A stretch of 64,000 nt of DNA from Arsukibacterium indicum (GCF_019100565.1 NZ_JAHRID010000004.1:62001-126000); one strand, 5' to 3'. Counted from the stretch's first letter, positions 29,383 to 38,538 are shown. The notes: generated from the sequence alone by a model not told the origin. Numbers and translations are program-made.

Positions 29383-30225
29383 TCAGGCTATGGCCCATTT
29401 TAAGTCGGTATTGGAGAGCAATTGCCGGCTTGAGGCAACCTCTTGTGGCTCAGTTAACAATTGGCTGCTCAGACGCTGCATCAGCTCACGATATTCTGGC
29501 TGCAGGTTGGTAACAACTTGCCTGGCATCAAGATAATAGGGGGCACGTTTACCGTTAAAGTCAATCGCTTCGCCAATCTGGTTAAAATTAATACCAATCC
29601 GTTGCAGTATTCTGGCCAGGCTGGGCTCAATGGTAACGAAACCATGATAATAGCCTTTCTCCAGACACATTGCGGTCGCCATCAGGTATAAACCGATAGC
29701 AATATAGCGGTTAAAAGGGCGGGATGAACTGCTTAATGCCGGTAAATCTTTGGCTGCCGCGTCTTTAATTCTGCGCCGGAACTTAGCGGCAACAGCCAGC
29801 CGGGAAATTTCGCAAACTTGCTGGCGGGGGAAACAGGCTGGCATTAAATTCGGCGCAGTAAAACGACCTGCAAAATATTGCTCAATAGGCAATGGGCCCG
29901 GTTCCTGTTCGCAATGAATTAACCGGACAGTACCGGCAACTTCACCCGAGCTGGCGTCAGCCAGACTGCAATGCAGGGCCCGGCGATCAAATTCGTCCTG
30001 TTCAAGCCCTGATGGCCTTGGCGGTTCAAAATTAAGTTCTTCACAATATACTTTATGCCGCAACCGATACACACTATTCTTTTGCTGGTGGCTAATAGCC
30101 TGGGAAGCCTGAAAAAAATCACTGAAATCAGATAGGTTTAGTTGGTTGTCTGGCTGTGTTGCAGATAATGCCGGCACAAAATCGTCTCGCTCCGGCTGTC
30201 GTAATGTCGGATTCAACAGTGTCAT
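29383..30225 (-). CDS. PEP-CTERM/exosortase-associated acyltransferase
   Basis: Protein of 280 residues resembling the exosortase-associated N-acyltransferase family (LuxI/GNAT-like fold). The core VYRLRHKVYCEELNFE (about 51-66), FDRRALHCSL and VCEISRLAVAAKFRRR are characteristic, as is LYLMATAMCLEKGY. No exosortase, PEP-CTERM or polysaccharide gene is in this window, so it looks like an orphan. The acyl substrate is unknown. AGGGC precedes the ATG. Confidence 0.72.
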   Translation of the reverse strand: MTLLNPTLRQPERDDFVPALSATQPDNQLNLSDFSDFFQASQAISHQQKNSVYRLRHKVYCEELNFEPPRPSGLEQDEFDRRALHCSLADASSGEVAGTVRLIHCEQEPGPLPIEQYFAGRFTAPNLMPACFPRQQVCEISRLAVAAKFRRRIKDAAAKDLPALSSSSRPFNRYIAIGLYLMATAMCLEKGYYHGFVTIEPSLARILQRIGINFNQIGEAIDFNGKRAPYYLDARQVVTNLQPEYRELMQRLSSQLLTEPQEVASSRQLLSNTDLKWAIA

Positions 30226-30546
30226 CGTTTTGCCCTAAAGATGATAGTACTACCAAACCTATCGATAAACTTACGGTTAATGTTTTCTATGCCTGGCCTG
30301 ATAAGACATAACCGTCCATGCTAAAGTAAGGGCGCACTTCATTGTGCTGAGGCGCATTTACTATGCAGATCTGAGCACGATGGGTCAAACCTGAAATCAG
30401 CTGTTCTGTTTCAATAAAAGATAAAAATTGAGTAATGACTTGATTTTACAGTTGTTAATTTTTTAAACTTTTTTATCACTGTTTCGTTGATAAATTAAGC
30501 GCAAGTTCATAAAACGGCGTTTTACACGAAAAATAGCGGGGAATGC
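30226..30546. other. Intergenic region without recognised gene
   Basis: This 321-base stretch lies between the divergent acyltransferase and arfB. It is AT-rich near arfB (30420-30500), which suits a promoter, and has a short GATAG/CTATC pair near 30243-30264. I see no convincing small ORF, RNA or repeat. Confidence 0.5.
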
Positions 30547-30966
30547 GTGGCAATTACAATATCAGGAAGTGTGACTATCGAAGACAGTGAACTGGAATGG
30601 CAATTTATCCGTGCCTCCGGTGCTGGTGGTCAGCATGTTAATAAAGTCGCCACCGCAGTGCAAATTATTTTCGATATAGCTGCGTCATCGCTGCCTGAGT
30701 TCTATAAGCATCGGTTACTGAATCGCAGCGATCATCGTATTACCAAAAGCGGTAAAGTTATTATTAAATGCCAGCAGAGCCGCAGCCAGGAAATGAACCG
30801 CGAACTGGCATTGGCCCAGTTTATTGAGTTGGTGCAATCGGTTGCTAAAGTCCAGAAAAAGCGGGTAGCGACCAAACCTACGTACGGCAGCCAGCAACGG
30901 CGGTTAGAAGGCAAAAAACAGCGCAGTAAAACCAAGGCCTTGCGCCAGGGCAAGCCAGAGCATTAG
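30547..30966 (+). CDS. arfB: Alternative ribosome-rescue factor ArfB
   Basis: Peptidyl-tRNA hydrolase of 139 residues (YaeJ family) that releases stalled ribosomes lacking a codon in the A site. The catalytic GGQ motif is in SGAGGQHVNKVATAVQI (26-42). The C-terminal tail is strongly basic (KKQRSKTKALRQGK), as needed to enter the mRNA channel. GTG start with AGCGGGGAA upstream. It lies about 2.3 kb from ssrA, the main rescue system. It does not have the length of RF2-type factors. Confidence 0.94.
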   Translation: MAITISGSVTIEDSELEWQFIRASGAGGQHVNKVATAVQIIFDIAASSLPEFYKHRLLNRSDHRITKSGKVIIKCQQSRSQEMNRELALAQFIELVQSVAKVQKKRVATKPTYGSQQRRLEGKKQRSKTKALRQGKPEH

Positions 30967-30977
30967 CGGTATACGGG

Positions 30978-31025
30978 CTCAGATACAAAAGGCCAGCATA
31001 TGCTGGCCTTTTGCTTATATCTGAG
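30978..31025. terminator. Bidirectional intrinsic terminator after arfB
   Basis: A perfect 28-base palindrome spans 30986-31013, with core AAAAGGCCAGC/GCTGGCCTTTT. It is extended by a CTCAGATA/TATCTGAG outer pairing. It serves the convergent arfB and amidohydrolase genes. Confidence 0.9.
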
Positions 31026-31031
31026 TTGTGA

Positions 31032-33107
31032 TCAGTTGCCGATATGCACCTGCGGCACGTCAGTAAAGGGTTTAATACCAAATTCAGGATACACCTGAGA
31101 TGGAAAATAAATCTGGCCATCTTTAACTACCATGGCTACTTTTTTAATGGCGCGTAAATCTTGCAGCGGATTACCAGGTACCAGGAAAAAGTCGGCCAGT
31201 TTGCCAGCGTCAATACTGCCCAATTGCTCACCGTGCCCTAAATAGTTTGCCATATCGTAAGAGGCCCGGCGCAGAACCTCTGCGTTTGACATGCCAATCT
31301 TTGAAAACAGCTCTAACTCGCGGTGCAGCTCGAACGCACCACCTAAATCTGTACCGGGAACAATAAATATCCCCCGCTGGTGCATCAGGCTCAATGTCGC
31401 CAAAATTTTGTCAAAAGCCGCCCGGTAGGCGTTATCTTCTTCGTCGTCAGCTACGTTTAACAGTGCCTGTTTGGCCGAGCGTTGCACCCCAATAGGCATA
31501 TTATCGATGTAATCAACCATACCAATCCGGGTTTCGCCGTTGCGGCCGGTAAGGCCGAATTCATGGATCACTATAGTTGGGTCTATCGCAATATTTTTAT
31601 CAACCATAATATCCAGCGAGGTTTTAACCGCTTCGCTATTGAGGTCCAACTCAGCAAAGCGTTTCATGCCAGTGATCCGGAATAAGGTCCGGGTATCTTC
31701 TTCCCGGTCCAGCACCCAGCTCAGCATAAGTTGGTTAATATGAGTTACTTCGTCATAGCCGCTTTGCATCATTTCATCAACTTTCGAAAACGCCGGAATG
31801 TGGCCTGCCACCCACATACCGTGTTTTCTGGCTTCAGCCACCATGGCCGGCACCCAGTCACCTTTGATCGAACTGTAAATTTTAATCTGATGATAGCCGC
31901 CACGCTCCGCATACATTTTTACTAAATCCACCGCTTCCTGTTCAGTTGCTGCCAACTCACCGGTGGCAGCTGAAAACGGGCTTTTACCTTCAATAAAAGC
32001 ACTTTTGCTAATACGGGGCCCAATTAAAATATTGCGTTCGATTTTATCTTCCAGGGCCTCCAGTACATCCATTTCATTGCCCATATCGCGTACCGAGGTA
32101 ATCCCGGCCATCACGTTTAACAGGGCATCATCGTCACTCATATGAGCATGCATCTCATATAAACCCGGAATAAGGGTGCCGCCGTTGCCTTCTATGATGA
32201 CCTCATTGGCGGAAGGCGTTTGCACCACGGCGTCGATCGAAGCAATTTTATTCTGATCCAGCAGCACAGATTTCGGCTCGGAAAGTGATAATGTCTGTGG
32301 TTCAAAAATCCGCACATTGTTAATCCGTACCGGCTTGTCAAATATGTTGGTAGCCCGGCTTGCAATCGCTTCAAAGCGGGAAGCATTCAATTCTGCCGCA
32401 AGCTGCCGTAATTTTTGATCTTCGCTTATCAGGTCATTCCGAAGCAATGTAAAGCGAGGTGACAAATAACCGAGCATTTGCCGCTTGCTGTCAAGCGCAA
32501 TATAGCTTGGGTCTAAACTGATCCCGGAAATAGCATAGATACTGGCCTCTACCGGCGAATCGGCATTGGCACTTTGCAGGGGAATGGTATCAATTTGCGC
32601 TATCCGAAGTTCGCCGCCAGGCAGCGCAGGTAACGTATTGTTTTCGCTATTAAGCAGCGCCCTGGCATAAATATACAGAGCATAAGGGCTGGCGTTTTGT
32701 GCCACATACATTGACTCATCCGAGACCGTTTCGGTACCTCCGCCAGCGGCATCCTGCCATGATGCGCTGCCGTCAGCACTCTGAAATGACTCAGCAACGG
32801 CATTGCCAAACACCGTTTTGCCATCAATTTGCCATGCTAATGGCAAACCGGTATCAGATAGCCGCAGGCTTTCAACGCTGCTTGAGCCCCGGCCATTGTT
32901 GCTATAGCCATAGTCAATATTCAGCTGATTATTGAGTCGTTCAACTTTAAGCTCACCCACCTGGGTGCCACCAAATATCACGGCATAGGTTTCATTACTT
33001 TTTACTGCTTGCTGACTACTAGTGTTGCTTTGCGACACGGGTTTGTCTGCAGGCGAGCAGCCAAATACACCAAGAAACAAGATGCTTAGGGTCAGATGTT
33101 TAAACAT
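31032..33107 (-). CDS. Amidohydrolase-family lipoprotein
   Basis: Protein of 691 residues with a lipobox ending FGC (Cys17), so it is probably membrane-anchored. The first about 280 residues form a domain I cannot name. The C-terminal metal-dependent amidohydrolase domain begins LIPGLYEMHAHM (HxH metal ligands), then VAGHIPAF, TIVIHEFGLTG and PGTDLGGAFELHREL. The family resembles imidazolonepropionase-like enzymes. The substrate is unknown. Normal composition and no sign of truncation. It lies between two terminators as a single gene. Confidence 0.78.
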   Translation of the reverse strand: MFKHLTLSILFLGVFGCSPADKPVSQSNTSSQQAVKSNETYAVIFGGTQVGELKVERLNNQLNIDYGYSNNGRGSSSVESLRLSDTGLPLAWQIDGKTVFGNAVAESFQSADGSASWQDAAGGGTETVSDESMYVAQNASPYALYIYARALLNSENNTLPALPGGELRIAQIDTIPLQSANADSPVEASIYAISGISLDPSYIALDSKRQMLGYLSPRFTLLRNDLISEDQKLRQLAAELNASRFEAIASRATNIFDKPVRINNVRIFEPQTLSLSEPKSVLLDQNKIASIDAVVQTPSANEVIIEGNGGTLIPGLYEMHAHMSDDDALLNVMAGITSVRDMGNEMDVLEALEDKIERNILIGPRISKSAFIEGKSPFSAATGELAATEQEAVDLVKMYAERGGYHQIKIYSSIKGDWVPAMVAEARKHGMWVAGHIPAFSKVDEMMQSGYDEVTHINQLMLSWVLDREEDTRTLFRITGMKRFAELDLNSEAVKTSLDIMVDKNIAIDPTIVIHEFGLTGRNGETRIGMVDYIDNMPIGVQRSAKQALLNVADDEEDNAYRAAFDKILATLSLMHQRGIFIVPGTDLGGAFELHRELELFSKIGMSNAEVLRRASYDMANYLGHGEQLGSIDAGKLADFFLVPGNPLQDLRAIKKVAMVVKDGQIYFPSQVYPEFGIKPFTDVPQVHIGN

Positions 33108-33250
33108 AAGAAAGGCCTGTGGTGGGGGTATGAACGCTTAGTATTACACAGCGTTTTAAAAATACAATCAGCAAACCGGGCAGAAAATTATAATTGATTC
33201 AATAGCTAAGGCAATTTAGTAAACTAGGTAATTGCTTTTGCAAGCAGAAA

Positions 33251-33282
33251 ACCAAAAGGCCAGCTTGCGCTGGCCTTTTGGT
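33251..33282 (-). terminator. Intrinsic terminator of tmRNA gene
   Basis: A 14-base-pair stem with a four-base TTGC/GCAA loop (arms ACCAAAAGGCCAGC and GCTGGCCTTTTGGT) begins six bases past the tmRNA 3' end. The T-rich arm follows the stem on the minus strand. Confidence 0.88.
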
Positions 33283-33287
33283 TTGTG

Positions 33288-33648
33288 TGGTGGAGCTGGG
33301 GGGAGTTGAACCCCCGTCCGAAAAACCTACATCTTCGGTACTACATGCTTAGCACATTCATTTAGTTAACCCTATGAGCGCCGAATGGCAGGCTATCGTC
33401 GGGCGAGCCTGATTGGTTTTAACGTGTTGTCTCCAGGCGAAGACGCGACGCGATTCTGTTAGGGGTGATCTTCCAGAGTCTCAGCTTACAGACATGCGTG
33501 AGGGGAAGAGCTATCTACTGCCTATTAAGCAGCGATTGCGTAGTTTTCGTCGTTTGCGACTAGTTTTTTGCGGTTTTTTTACGAGGCCTACCGCACCTCG
33601 GCATGCACCTAGGAGTTCGTGAATCCCGTCGAATCCAGTATCAGCCCC
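33288..33648 (-). ncRNA. ssrA: Transfer-messenger RNA
   Basis: 361-nt tmRNA. The 5' end reads GGGGCTGATACTGGATTCGA and the 3' end is CAGCTCCACCA, giving the alanine tRNA-like domain with its T-arm GGTTCAACTCC. The tag ORF lies at 33528-33557 on the minus strand and encodes ANDENYAIAA, followed by TAA at 33525-33527. E. coli has ANDENYALAA, one residue different. It tags proteins from stalled ribosomes for ClpXP degradation together with SmpB, whose gene is 171 bases upstream. Confidence 0.98.
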
Positions 33649-33688
33649 GAATTCTTTGGTGTAACACTAACACTCTCAGTGTTTGGCT

Positions 33689-33717
33689 ATTGTACGCCTG
33701 CTATCTGCTTATAACAA
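33689..33717 (-). promoter_or_regulatory. Predicted sigma-70 promoter of ssrA
   Basis: On the minus strand, TTGTTA (33712-33717) and TACAAT (33689-33694) are separated by exactly 17 bases. The start would lie some 35 bases before the mature 5' end, fitting a leader removed by RNase P. Confidence 0.65.
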
Positions 33718-33819
33718 GGAGCAATATGTTGCAGGGTATTCAATTGCCGGTCTTACTTTCTAACTGTCACCCTCATTAGATGGTGACAGGCCCCGGAAGT
33801 TTCAAGGCCGGGGGTAAAA

Positions 33820-34302
33820 TTAGCGCTTGCTGTGTTTCATCATCCGTTCTTTTTCGCGTGACCAGTCACGGTCTTTAATGTCATCACGTTTATCGTGCTG
33901 CTTTTTACCCTTGGCCAGATGAAACTCGACCTTTACCCAGCAGGCTTTCCAGTACATGGCTGTGGCAATCAGGGTATAACCATCACGTTCCTTTAAGCCG
34001 ATAAGCTTATTTAACTCACGTTTATGTAATAACAGTTTGCGGCTGCGGTCCGGGTCACAAATAACATGGCTGGACGCGCTTTTTAAGGCCTGGATTTGCG
34101 CGCCAAATAAGTAAGCTTCACCGTCTTTCAGAATAACGTAAGCGTCAGACAGGTTTACCTTGCCTTCGCGAATGCTCTTCACTTCCCAGCCCTGCAAACT
34201 TATGCCAGCTTCATACCGGTCTTCCAGGAAATATTCGTGGCGGGCTTTTTTATTGACCGCAATAGTGCCGTTGGTGTTTTTAGTTGGTTTTTTTTTGCTC
34301 AT
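33820..34302 (-). CDS. smpB: SsrA-binding protein SmpB
   Basis: RNA-binding protein of 160 residues essential for trans-translation. Typical blocks are [33 protein letters not shown] and the C-terminal [17 protein letters not shown], whose basic helix monitors the empty mRNA channel. Length is standard. It is divergent from ratA and directly upstream of ssrA, the usual gammaproteobacterial order. Confidence 0.97.
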   Translation of the reverse strand: MSKKKPTKNTNGTIAVNKKARHEYFLEDRYEAGISLQGWEVKSIREGKVNLSDAYVILKDGEAYLFGAQIQALKSASSHVICDPDRSRKLLLHKRELNKLIGLKERDGYTLIATAMYWKACWVKVEFHLAKGKKQHDKRDDIKDRDWSREKERMMKHSKR

Positions 34303-34429
34303 AATCCGCTATTTTTGCTAACGCGCTGACCGGGTACGCTGCTCTGGATCCCGATGAGGCCGCGCTTACCGGCCTTGTTGCCCCGCGTTATTCTGTTACA
34401 ATCAGCAGCGAGTTTTAAGGGGAGTGAGT

Positions 34430-34876
34430 ATGCCACAAATTGAGCGCAGTGCCTTGGTTTTTTACAGTGCGCAACAAATGTTTGACCTGGTGAATGCCGT
34501 ACCAGATTACCCACAATTTCTGCCTGGCTGTACTTCTGCAGACATTTTAAGCCAGACTCATAATGAGATGGTGGCTAAGTTACAGGTTTCCAAGGCGGGC
34601 ATTGGTCAATCTTTTACCACCCGCAACATTTTGCACCCGCATGAACGCATTGATATGCAATTAGTCGACGGGCCTTTTAAGCGCCTGCAGGGCGGCTGGC
34701 AGTTTAGGCCACTTAGCGAAAACTCCTGCAAAGTGGTACTGCAGCTAGAGTTTGAATTTTCCAGCAGACTGGTGCAATTTGCCTTTGGTAAAGTATTTTC
34801 TGAGCTGGCGGCAGCCATGGTCAATGCTTTTACCCAGCGGGCTAAAGTGGTTTATGGAGCAAACGGTAATGGCTGA
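34430..34876 (+). CDS. ratA: RatA/COQ10-like START-domain protein
   Basis: Protein of 148 residues from ATG 34430, with AAGGGGAGTGAGT just upstream. The START/COQ10 fold is indicated by [29 protein letters not shown] and [14 protein letters not shown]. coli RatA was described as a ribosome-association toxin, but homologues bind ubiquinone and assist respiration; no antitoxin is encoded here. It overlaps rnfH by eight bases and is divergent from smpB. Confidence 0.92.
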   Translation: MPQIERSALVFYSAQQMFDLVNAVPDYPQFLPGCTSADILSQTHNEMVAKLQVSKAGIGQSFTTRNILHPHERIDMQLVDGPFKRLQGGWQFRPLSENSCKVVLQLEFEFSSRLVQFAFGKVFSELAAAMVNAFTQRAKVVYGANGNG

Positions 34877-35201
34877 ACAGTTAACAGTAGAAGTGGCCTA
34901 TGCGTTACCGAAGCAGCAAAGTTTACTGACATTATCAGTATTGCCAGGTAGTACTGTGCTACAGGTTATTGAACAGTCGGGTATTTTACAGCAGTACCCC
35001 GATATAGACTTAAGCCAGCAAAAAATTGGTGTCTGGAGCCGGCCGGTAAAGCCGGAAGAACTGGTTAAAGAAGGCGACAGAATCGAAATTTACCGGCCGC
35101 TTATTGCCGACCCTAAAGACTTACGCCGGCGCCGGGCCGAGAAAGCAAAAGAAGAGGGGCGGGCTGACAAAGTTACCGGTGGTAGAAAGCAGGAACACTA
35201 G
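34869..35201 (+). CDS. rnfH: RnfH/RatB family protein
   Basis: Small ubiquitin-fold (UPF0125) protein of 110 residues starting [14 protein letters not shown]; motifs [20 protein letters not shown] and [20 protein letters not shown] are typical. The true start is the ATG at 34869, not the longer upstream frame inside ratA. The function is not established; co-occurrence with ratA is conserved. Confidence 0.92.
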   Translation: MAEQLTVEVAYALPKQQSLLTLSVLPGSTVLQVIEQSGILQQYPDIDLSQQKIGVWSRPVKPEELVKEGDRIEIYRPLIADPKDLRRRRAEKAKEEGRADKVTGGRKQEH

Positions 35202-35219
35202 TAGGAGTGACTGCCGAAC

Positions 35220-35309
35220 CAGTTTACCCACAACGACACGTCGTAAACCCATCCATGGGGCCTCGTTTCCGCCCGTCCAGGGCTTCAACGGTCGTTTTAG
35301 GGTAAACTG
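35220..35309 (-). repeat. Structured intergenic repeat, copy C
   Basis: On the minus strand CAGTTTACCC opens and GGGTAAACTG closes a 90-base element. A second helix is AACGAC/GTCGTT. An inner GCCC/GGGC hairpin and the conserved tail GGATGGGTTTACGACGT follow. The layout matches copies at 58080-58172 and 61359-61449, although the outer helix differs in sequence. It lies between the convergent rnfH and bamE genes and may double as a terminator for either. Confidence 0.8.
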
Positions 35310-35340
35310 ATTCTTGTATAAAGATTGTTATGGCGATTTA

Positions 35341-35694
35341 TCAGATATCCAGTGGGGTATTAAAATCTTCTGATTTTTTAAAGTCACCGGAAATATCCAG
35401 CAATTTGTTATCTTTGAATTCTACAATCAGTTGTTTTTCAAAATTATTGCCGCGGCCACCTTTTAACGAATAAAAGTAATGCCAGGTGTCGTTGTCAAAG
35501 GCATTTTCAGCAACCGGACTGCCCAGTACAAATTTTACCTGTTCTTTGGTCATGTCGACCCGCAGTTTATCAATGTCTTTCTGCTCCAGATAATTACCCT
35601 GAGGCACGTCAATCCGGTATATCACGTTAGAGCAGGCACTCAGGCTGGCCAGTAGGCCCAATAAGGCTAAAATTTGTACTACTTTATTCATCAT
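35341..35694 (-). CDS. bamE: Outer membrane assembly lipoprotein BamE
   Basis: SmpA/OmlA lipoprotein of 117 residues. The lipobox ends SACS (Cys21 region), followed by IYRIDVPQGNYLEQKDIDKL and MTKEQVKFVLGSPV, the characteristic BamE pattern, then WHYFYSLKG. It is part of the BAM complex that inserts beta-barrels, such as the TonB receptor in this window, into the outer membrane. It is transcribed in the same direction as recN and nadK. Confidence 0.95.
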   Translation of the reverse strand: MMNKVVQILALLGLLASLSACSNVIYRIDVPQGNYLEQKDIDKLRVDMTKEQVKFVLGSPVAENAFDNDTWHYFYSLKGGRGNNFEKQLIVEFKDNKLLDISGDFKKSEDFNTPLDI

Positions 35695-35758
35695 CTTCGT
35701 CTGTTAAGTCCGGTTGCGGCTATCATACCCTATGACAGCCTCACTGAAAAATCTTCTT

Positions 35759-37432
35759 TCAGACTGCCGGTGCACACAAAAGTTCGCGGGCATTGGCCAG
35801 CGCACTGGCACTGATATTTTCACCTGCCAACAAGCGGGCTATTTCACTGATACGTTGTTCATCGCTTAAACAACGCATCCGGGTTTCGGTGGCCTGACCG
35901 TCAGTGTATTTTTCCACAAACAGCTGCTGATGCCCCTGGCTGGCGACCTGCGGTAAATGGGTAACACAAATAATTTGTGTAGTTTCGCCGAGCTGGCGTA
36001 GCAGTTTTCCGACGCCGGCAGCCACCGGGCCACTGATGCCAACATCCACCTCATCGAAAATCAGGGTAGGGGTGGTAATTTTATCTGCCAGAATCACCTG
36101 CACCGCTAAACTTATTCTTGATAATTCACCACCTGAAGCCACTTTAGCCAGTGGTTGCAAGGGCTGGCCCGGGTTGGTTGATACCGTAAAACTGATAAGA
36201 TCCCAGCCATGATTGCTGGCCTGCTCCAGACTTTGCGCCTGGACATTAATTTCAAAGCGCGAATTTGCCATGCTTAGCTCATGCATACTTCCGGCAATAA
36301 GGGCGCTTAACTTGCCGGCAGCCTGCTGGCGTTGCTGATGTAACTCGGTAGCAAGTTGCTGATACTGCTGCTCTGCTTCCGTCAGCTCGGCTTCCAGCTG
36401 TACCAGCCGCTGGTCATCACCGGTCAGTTCTGCTAATTGCTGTGCCAGCTGCTGGTGAAATTCCGGCAGTTGCTCAAAGGTAACCTGATGTTTGCGGCTT
36501 AATGTCAGCCACTGGCCCATTCGCTCGTCGATTTCCTGCAGCCGCTCCGGGTCTAATTCTACTTTATCAGCATAGCGGCGCAGCTCGCGGCTGGCTTCTT
36601 CGGTTTGCATCAGCGCATCGGCTAACATCTGCTGCAGTGGAGTTAAACTGTTGTCGAGCTGACAAAGCTGCTCCAGTTGCTGGTTTACCACTGACAGTGC
36701 CTGATAAATAGAGCCTTCATCACTGTCATAAAGTTGTTCAATACATTGCTGGCTCTGGCTAAGCAGCGTCTGGCCATGGCTCAGCCGGCTTTGCTCTGCT
36801 TCCAGCTGGGCAAACTCGTCATCTGCTGGCGCAAACTGGTCCAGCTCTGCCACCTGGTATTCCAGTAATTGGCGCTGGGCATCACGCTGTTGCTGACTGT
36901 GTTGTAGTTGTTGGTATTCCTGTTTAAAAGTTTGCCATTGCTGATAGCATTGTTTCAGCTTAGAACGAAGTGGGGCATTGTCGGCAAATGCATCAAGTAA
37001 CTGGCGTTGATAATCGGCCTTTAACAGTTGCTGATGGGCATGCTGACCATGAATACTCAGTAAATACTGGCCCAGCGCTTTAAGTTGCTGAGCCGGCACC
37101 TGCACTCCGTTAATATAGCCGCGGGAACGACCCTCGTTATTGACTACCCGCCGGACGATACATTCGCTGCCCATTGCCAGGTCTTGCTGTTCCAGCCAGC
37201 GCTGAGCCTGGGGCAGTGCTGCAATATCAAACGTTGCCACAATATCGGCTTTATCAGCGCCGGGCCGCACCACCGTGGCGTCGGCCCGTTCACCTAAACA
37301 CAGTGACAGCGCATCAATAGCAATAGATTTACCGGCACCGGTTTCACCGGTGATGGTGGACATGCCGGCTTGCCAGTCTATTTCCAGTGCCCGCACGATA
37401 GCAAAGTTGCTGATATGAAGATGGCTTAACAT
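35759..37432 (-). CDS. recN: DNA repair protein RecN
   Basis: SMC-like ATPase of 557 residues for double-strand-break repair. Walker A is ITGETGAGKS (27-36). A long Gln-rich coiled coil occupies about 150-380. The C-terminal signature is VASGGELSRISLAVQVI and Walker B is PTLIFDEVDVGISG. Two LexA-box-like palindromes lie just upstream, consistent with strong SOS induction as in E. coli. Confidence 0.96.
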   Translation of the reverse strand: MLSHLHISNFAIVRALEIDWQAGMSTITGETGAGKSIAIDALSLCLGERADATVVRPGADKADIVATFDIAALPQAQRWLEQQDLAMGSECIVRRVVNNEGRSRGYINGVQVPAQQLKALGQYLLSIHGQHAHQQLLKADYQRQLLDAFADNAPLRSKLKQCYQQWQTFKQEYQQLQHSQQQRDAQRQLLEYQVAELDQFAPADDEFAQLEAEQSRLSHGQTLLSQSQQCIEQLYDSDEGSIYQALSVVNQQLEQLCQLDNSLTPLQQMLADALMQTEEASRELRRYADKVELDPERLQEIDERMGQWLTLSRKHQVTFEQLPEFHQQLAQQLAELTGDDQRLVQLEAELTEAEQQYQQLATELHQQRQQAAGKLSALIAGSMHELSMANSRFEINVQAQSLEQASNHGWDLISFTVSTNPGQPLQPLAKVASGGELSRISLAVQVILADKITTPTLIFDEVDVGISGPVAAGVGKLLRQLGETTQIICVTHLPQVASQGHQQLFVEKYTDGQATETRMRCLSDEQRISEIARLLAGENISASALANARELLCAPAV

Positions 37433-37465
37433 GCTTGACTCCCGTCAGGATTAATTACCGAACAA

Positions 37466-37500
37466 TACTGTGTTTAGTTACAGTGTAAATTTATACAGTA
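37466..37500 (-). promoter_or_regulatory. Tandem LexA (SOS) boxes upstream of recN
   Basis: Box 1 is CTGTGTTTAGTTACAG (37468-37483), a CTGT-N8-ACAG palindrome with both consensus ends. Box 2 on the minus strand is CTGTATAAATTTACAC (37483-37498), with one end mismatch. Centres are 15 bases apart. The boxes end 34 bases before the recN start codon. Confidence 0.85.
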
Positions 37501-37543
37501 ATTTAAATTTATGCAAGCCTGATTTGCGAACAGCAGAGTTTCG

Positions 37544-38425
37544 TCAGTAAAGTTTTGCGCCCCAGCCCAGTTTATTGCGCAGAACATGATAGTAGCTGTA
37601 CCCCGGCGGATGGACCAGTCGCAGTGGGGTAGGGTGTTTGCGGATATAAATTTCATCTCCGGGCATTACCGCCAGAATAACATGGCTGTCACAGCTGATT
37701 TGCAGATGAGCGTCATTACTGTCGGCGACCTTCAAACATATTTCGCTGTTACCCGATACTACCAAGGGTCTGCTGCTCAGGGTATGCGGGAACATGGGTA
37801 CCAGACACATTGCATCTAAATCCGGCGTTAAAATAGGCCCACCCCCGGAAAGTGAATAGGCGGTGGAACCGGTAGGGGTGCTGACGATAAGTCCGTCAGA
37901 GCGCTGACTGTAGACAAATTCGTTATTAATATAAGCTTCGAACTCAATCATATGAGCGACTTTGTCAGCATGTAACACTGCTTCATTTACTGCGCTGTTG
38001 CTGCTTTTAATGCTGCCATGCCGGTGAACGGAGATTTCCAGTAAGTTGCGCTTTTCAGTAACGAAGTTACCATCCAATACATCAGACAGCGGTTGTTCGA
38101 AAAACTCCGGGGCTAAATCAGTCAGAAAGCCTAAATTACCACGGTTAACGCCAAGTACTGCAACATCAAACCTGGCCAGCACACGTGCGGCGCCCAGCAT
38201 ATTGCCATCGCCACCCACAACAATAGCTAAATCACAGGTTTTACCCAGATCAACCAAATCAAGTACTTTAGCGTCGGCCAGTGCCAGTGATTGCGCCACC
38301 CGTTCCTCGACAAAAACCTCCAGGCCCTTGGCACAAAGGAAATGATACAGGCTTACCAGCGTATGGTTGGCTCCCTGATGATTAGGCTTGCCGATCAGGC
38401 CGATTTTCGTAAACGCATGACTCAT
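37544..38425 (-). CDS. nadK: NAD kinase
   Basis: Phosphorylates NAD to NADP. It has 293 residues from ATG 38425, which is preceded by AGGAAC; the longer upstream frame is rejected. The family motifs are [15 protein letters not shown] (GGDG phosphate-binding motif) and [17 protein letters not shown]. It lies immediately upstream of recN in the same direction and divergent from hrcA. Confidence 0.96.
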   Translation of the reverse strand: MSHAFTKIGLIGKPNHQGANHTLVSLYHFLCAKGLEVFVEERVAQSLALADAKVLDLVDLGKTCDLAIVVGGDGNMLGAARVLARFDVAVLGVNRGNLGFLTDLAPEFFEQPLSDVLDGNFVTEKRNLLEISVHRHGSIKSSNSAVNEAVLHADKVAHMIEFEAYINNEFVYSQRSDGLIVSTPTGSTAYSLSGGGPILTPDLDAMCLVPMFPHTLSSRPLVVSGNSEICLKVADSNDAHLQISCDSHVILAVMPGDEIYIRKHPTPLRLVHPPGYSYYHVLRNKLGWGAKLY

Positions 38426-38510
38426 ATTTTTGTTCCTGGCTGTCATTTTGCCAGTATAGCGGCCCTGTTGGTCCGCGACCAGCGTCTGCACTCTTTTAGT
38501 GAATTATCAA

Positions 38511-38538
38511 CTTGATATTGCTATTTTAGCCCCCAGAT
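38511..38538 (+). promoter_or_regulatory. Predicted sigma-32 heat-shock promoter of hrcA-grpE
   Basis: CTTGATA (38511-38517), a 13-base spacer and CCCCAGAT (38531-38538) match the sigma-32 consensus CTTGAAA-N13-CCCCATNT at all but two specified bases and in spacing. The hrcA start codon is 34 bases downstream. No convincing CIRCE palindrome (TTAGCACTC-N9-GAGTGCTAA) is present; only a lone GCACTC at about 38490. Confidence 0.8.

Noticed and set aside
31963..31990. CACCGGTGGCAGC inside the amidohydrolase gene as another LacI-type operator
   Set aside because: It matches only the central part of the palindrome, lies in coding sequence far from the pectin genes, and has no partner 33 bp away.
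34430..35201. ratA-rnfH as a toxin-antitoxin pair
   Set aside because: The RatA/RatB naming suggests it, but RatA is a COQ10-like START protein and RnfH is a ubiquitin-fold protein. The pair is part of conserved housekeeping synteny, and nothing indicates antitoxin function.
38480..38510. CIRCE element before hrcA
   Set aside because: Only a single GCACTC half-like sequence is present; the GAGTGC partner at the required spacing is missing.
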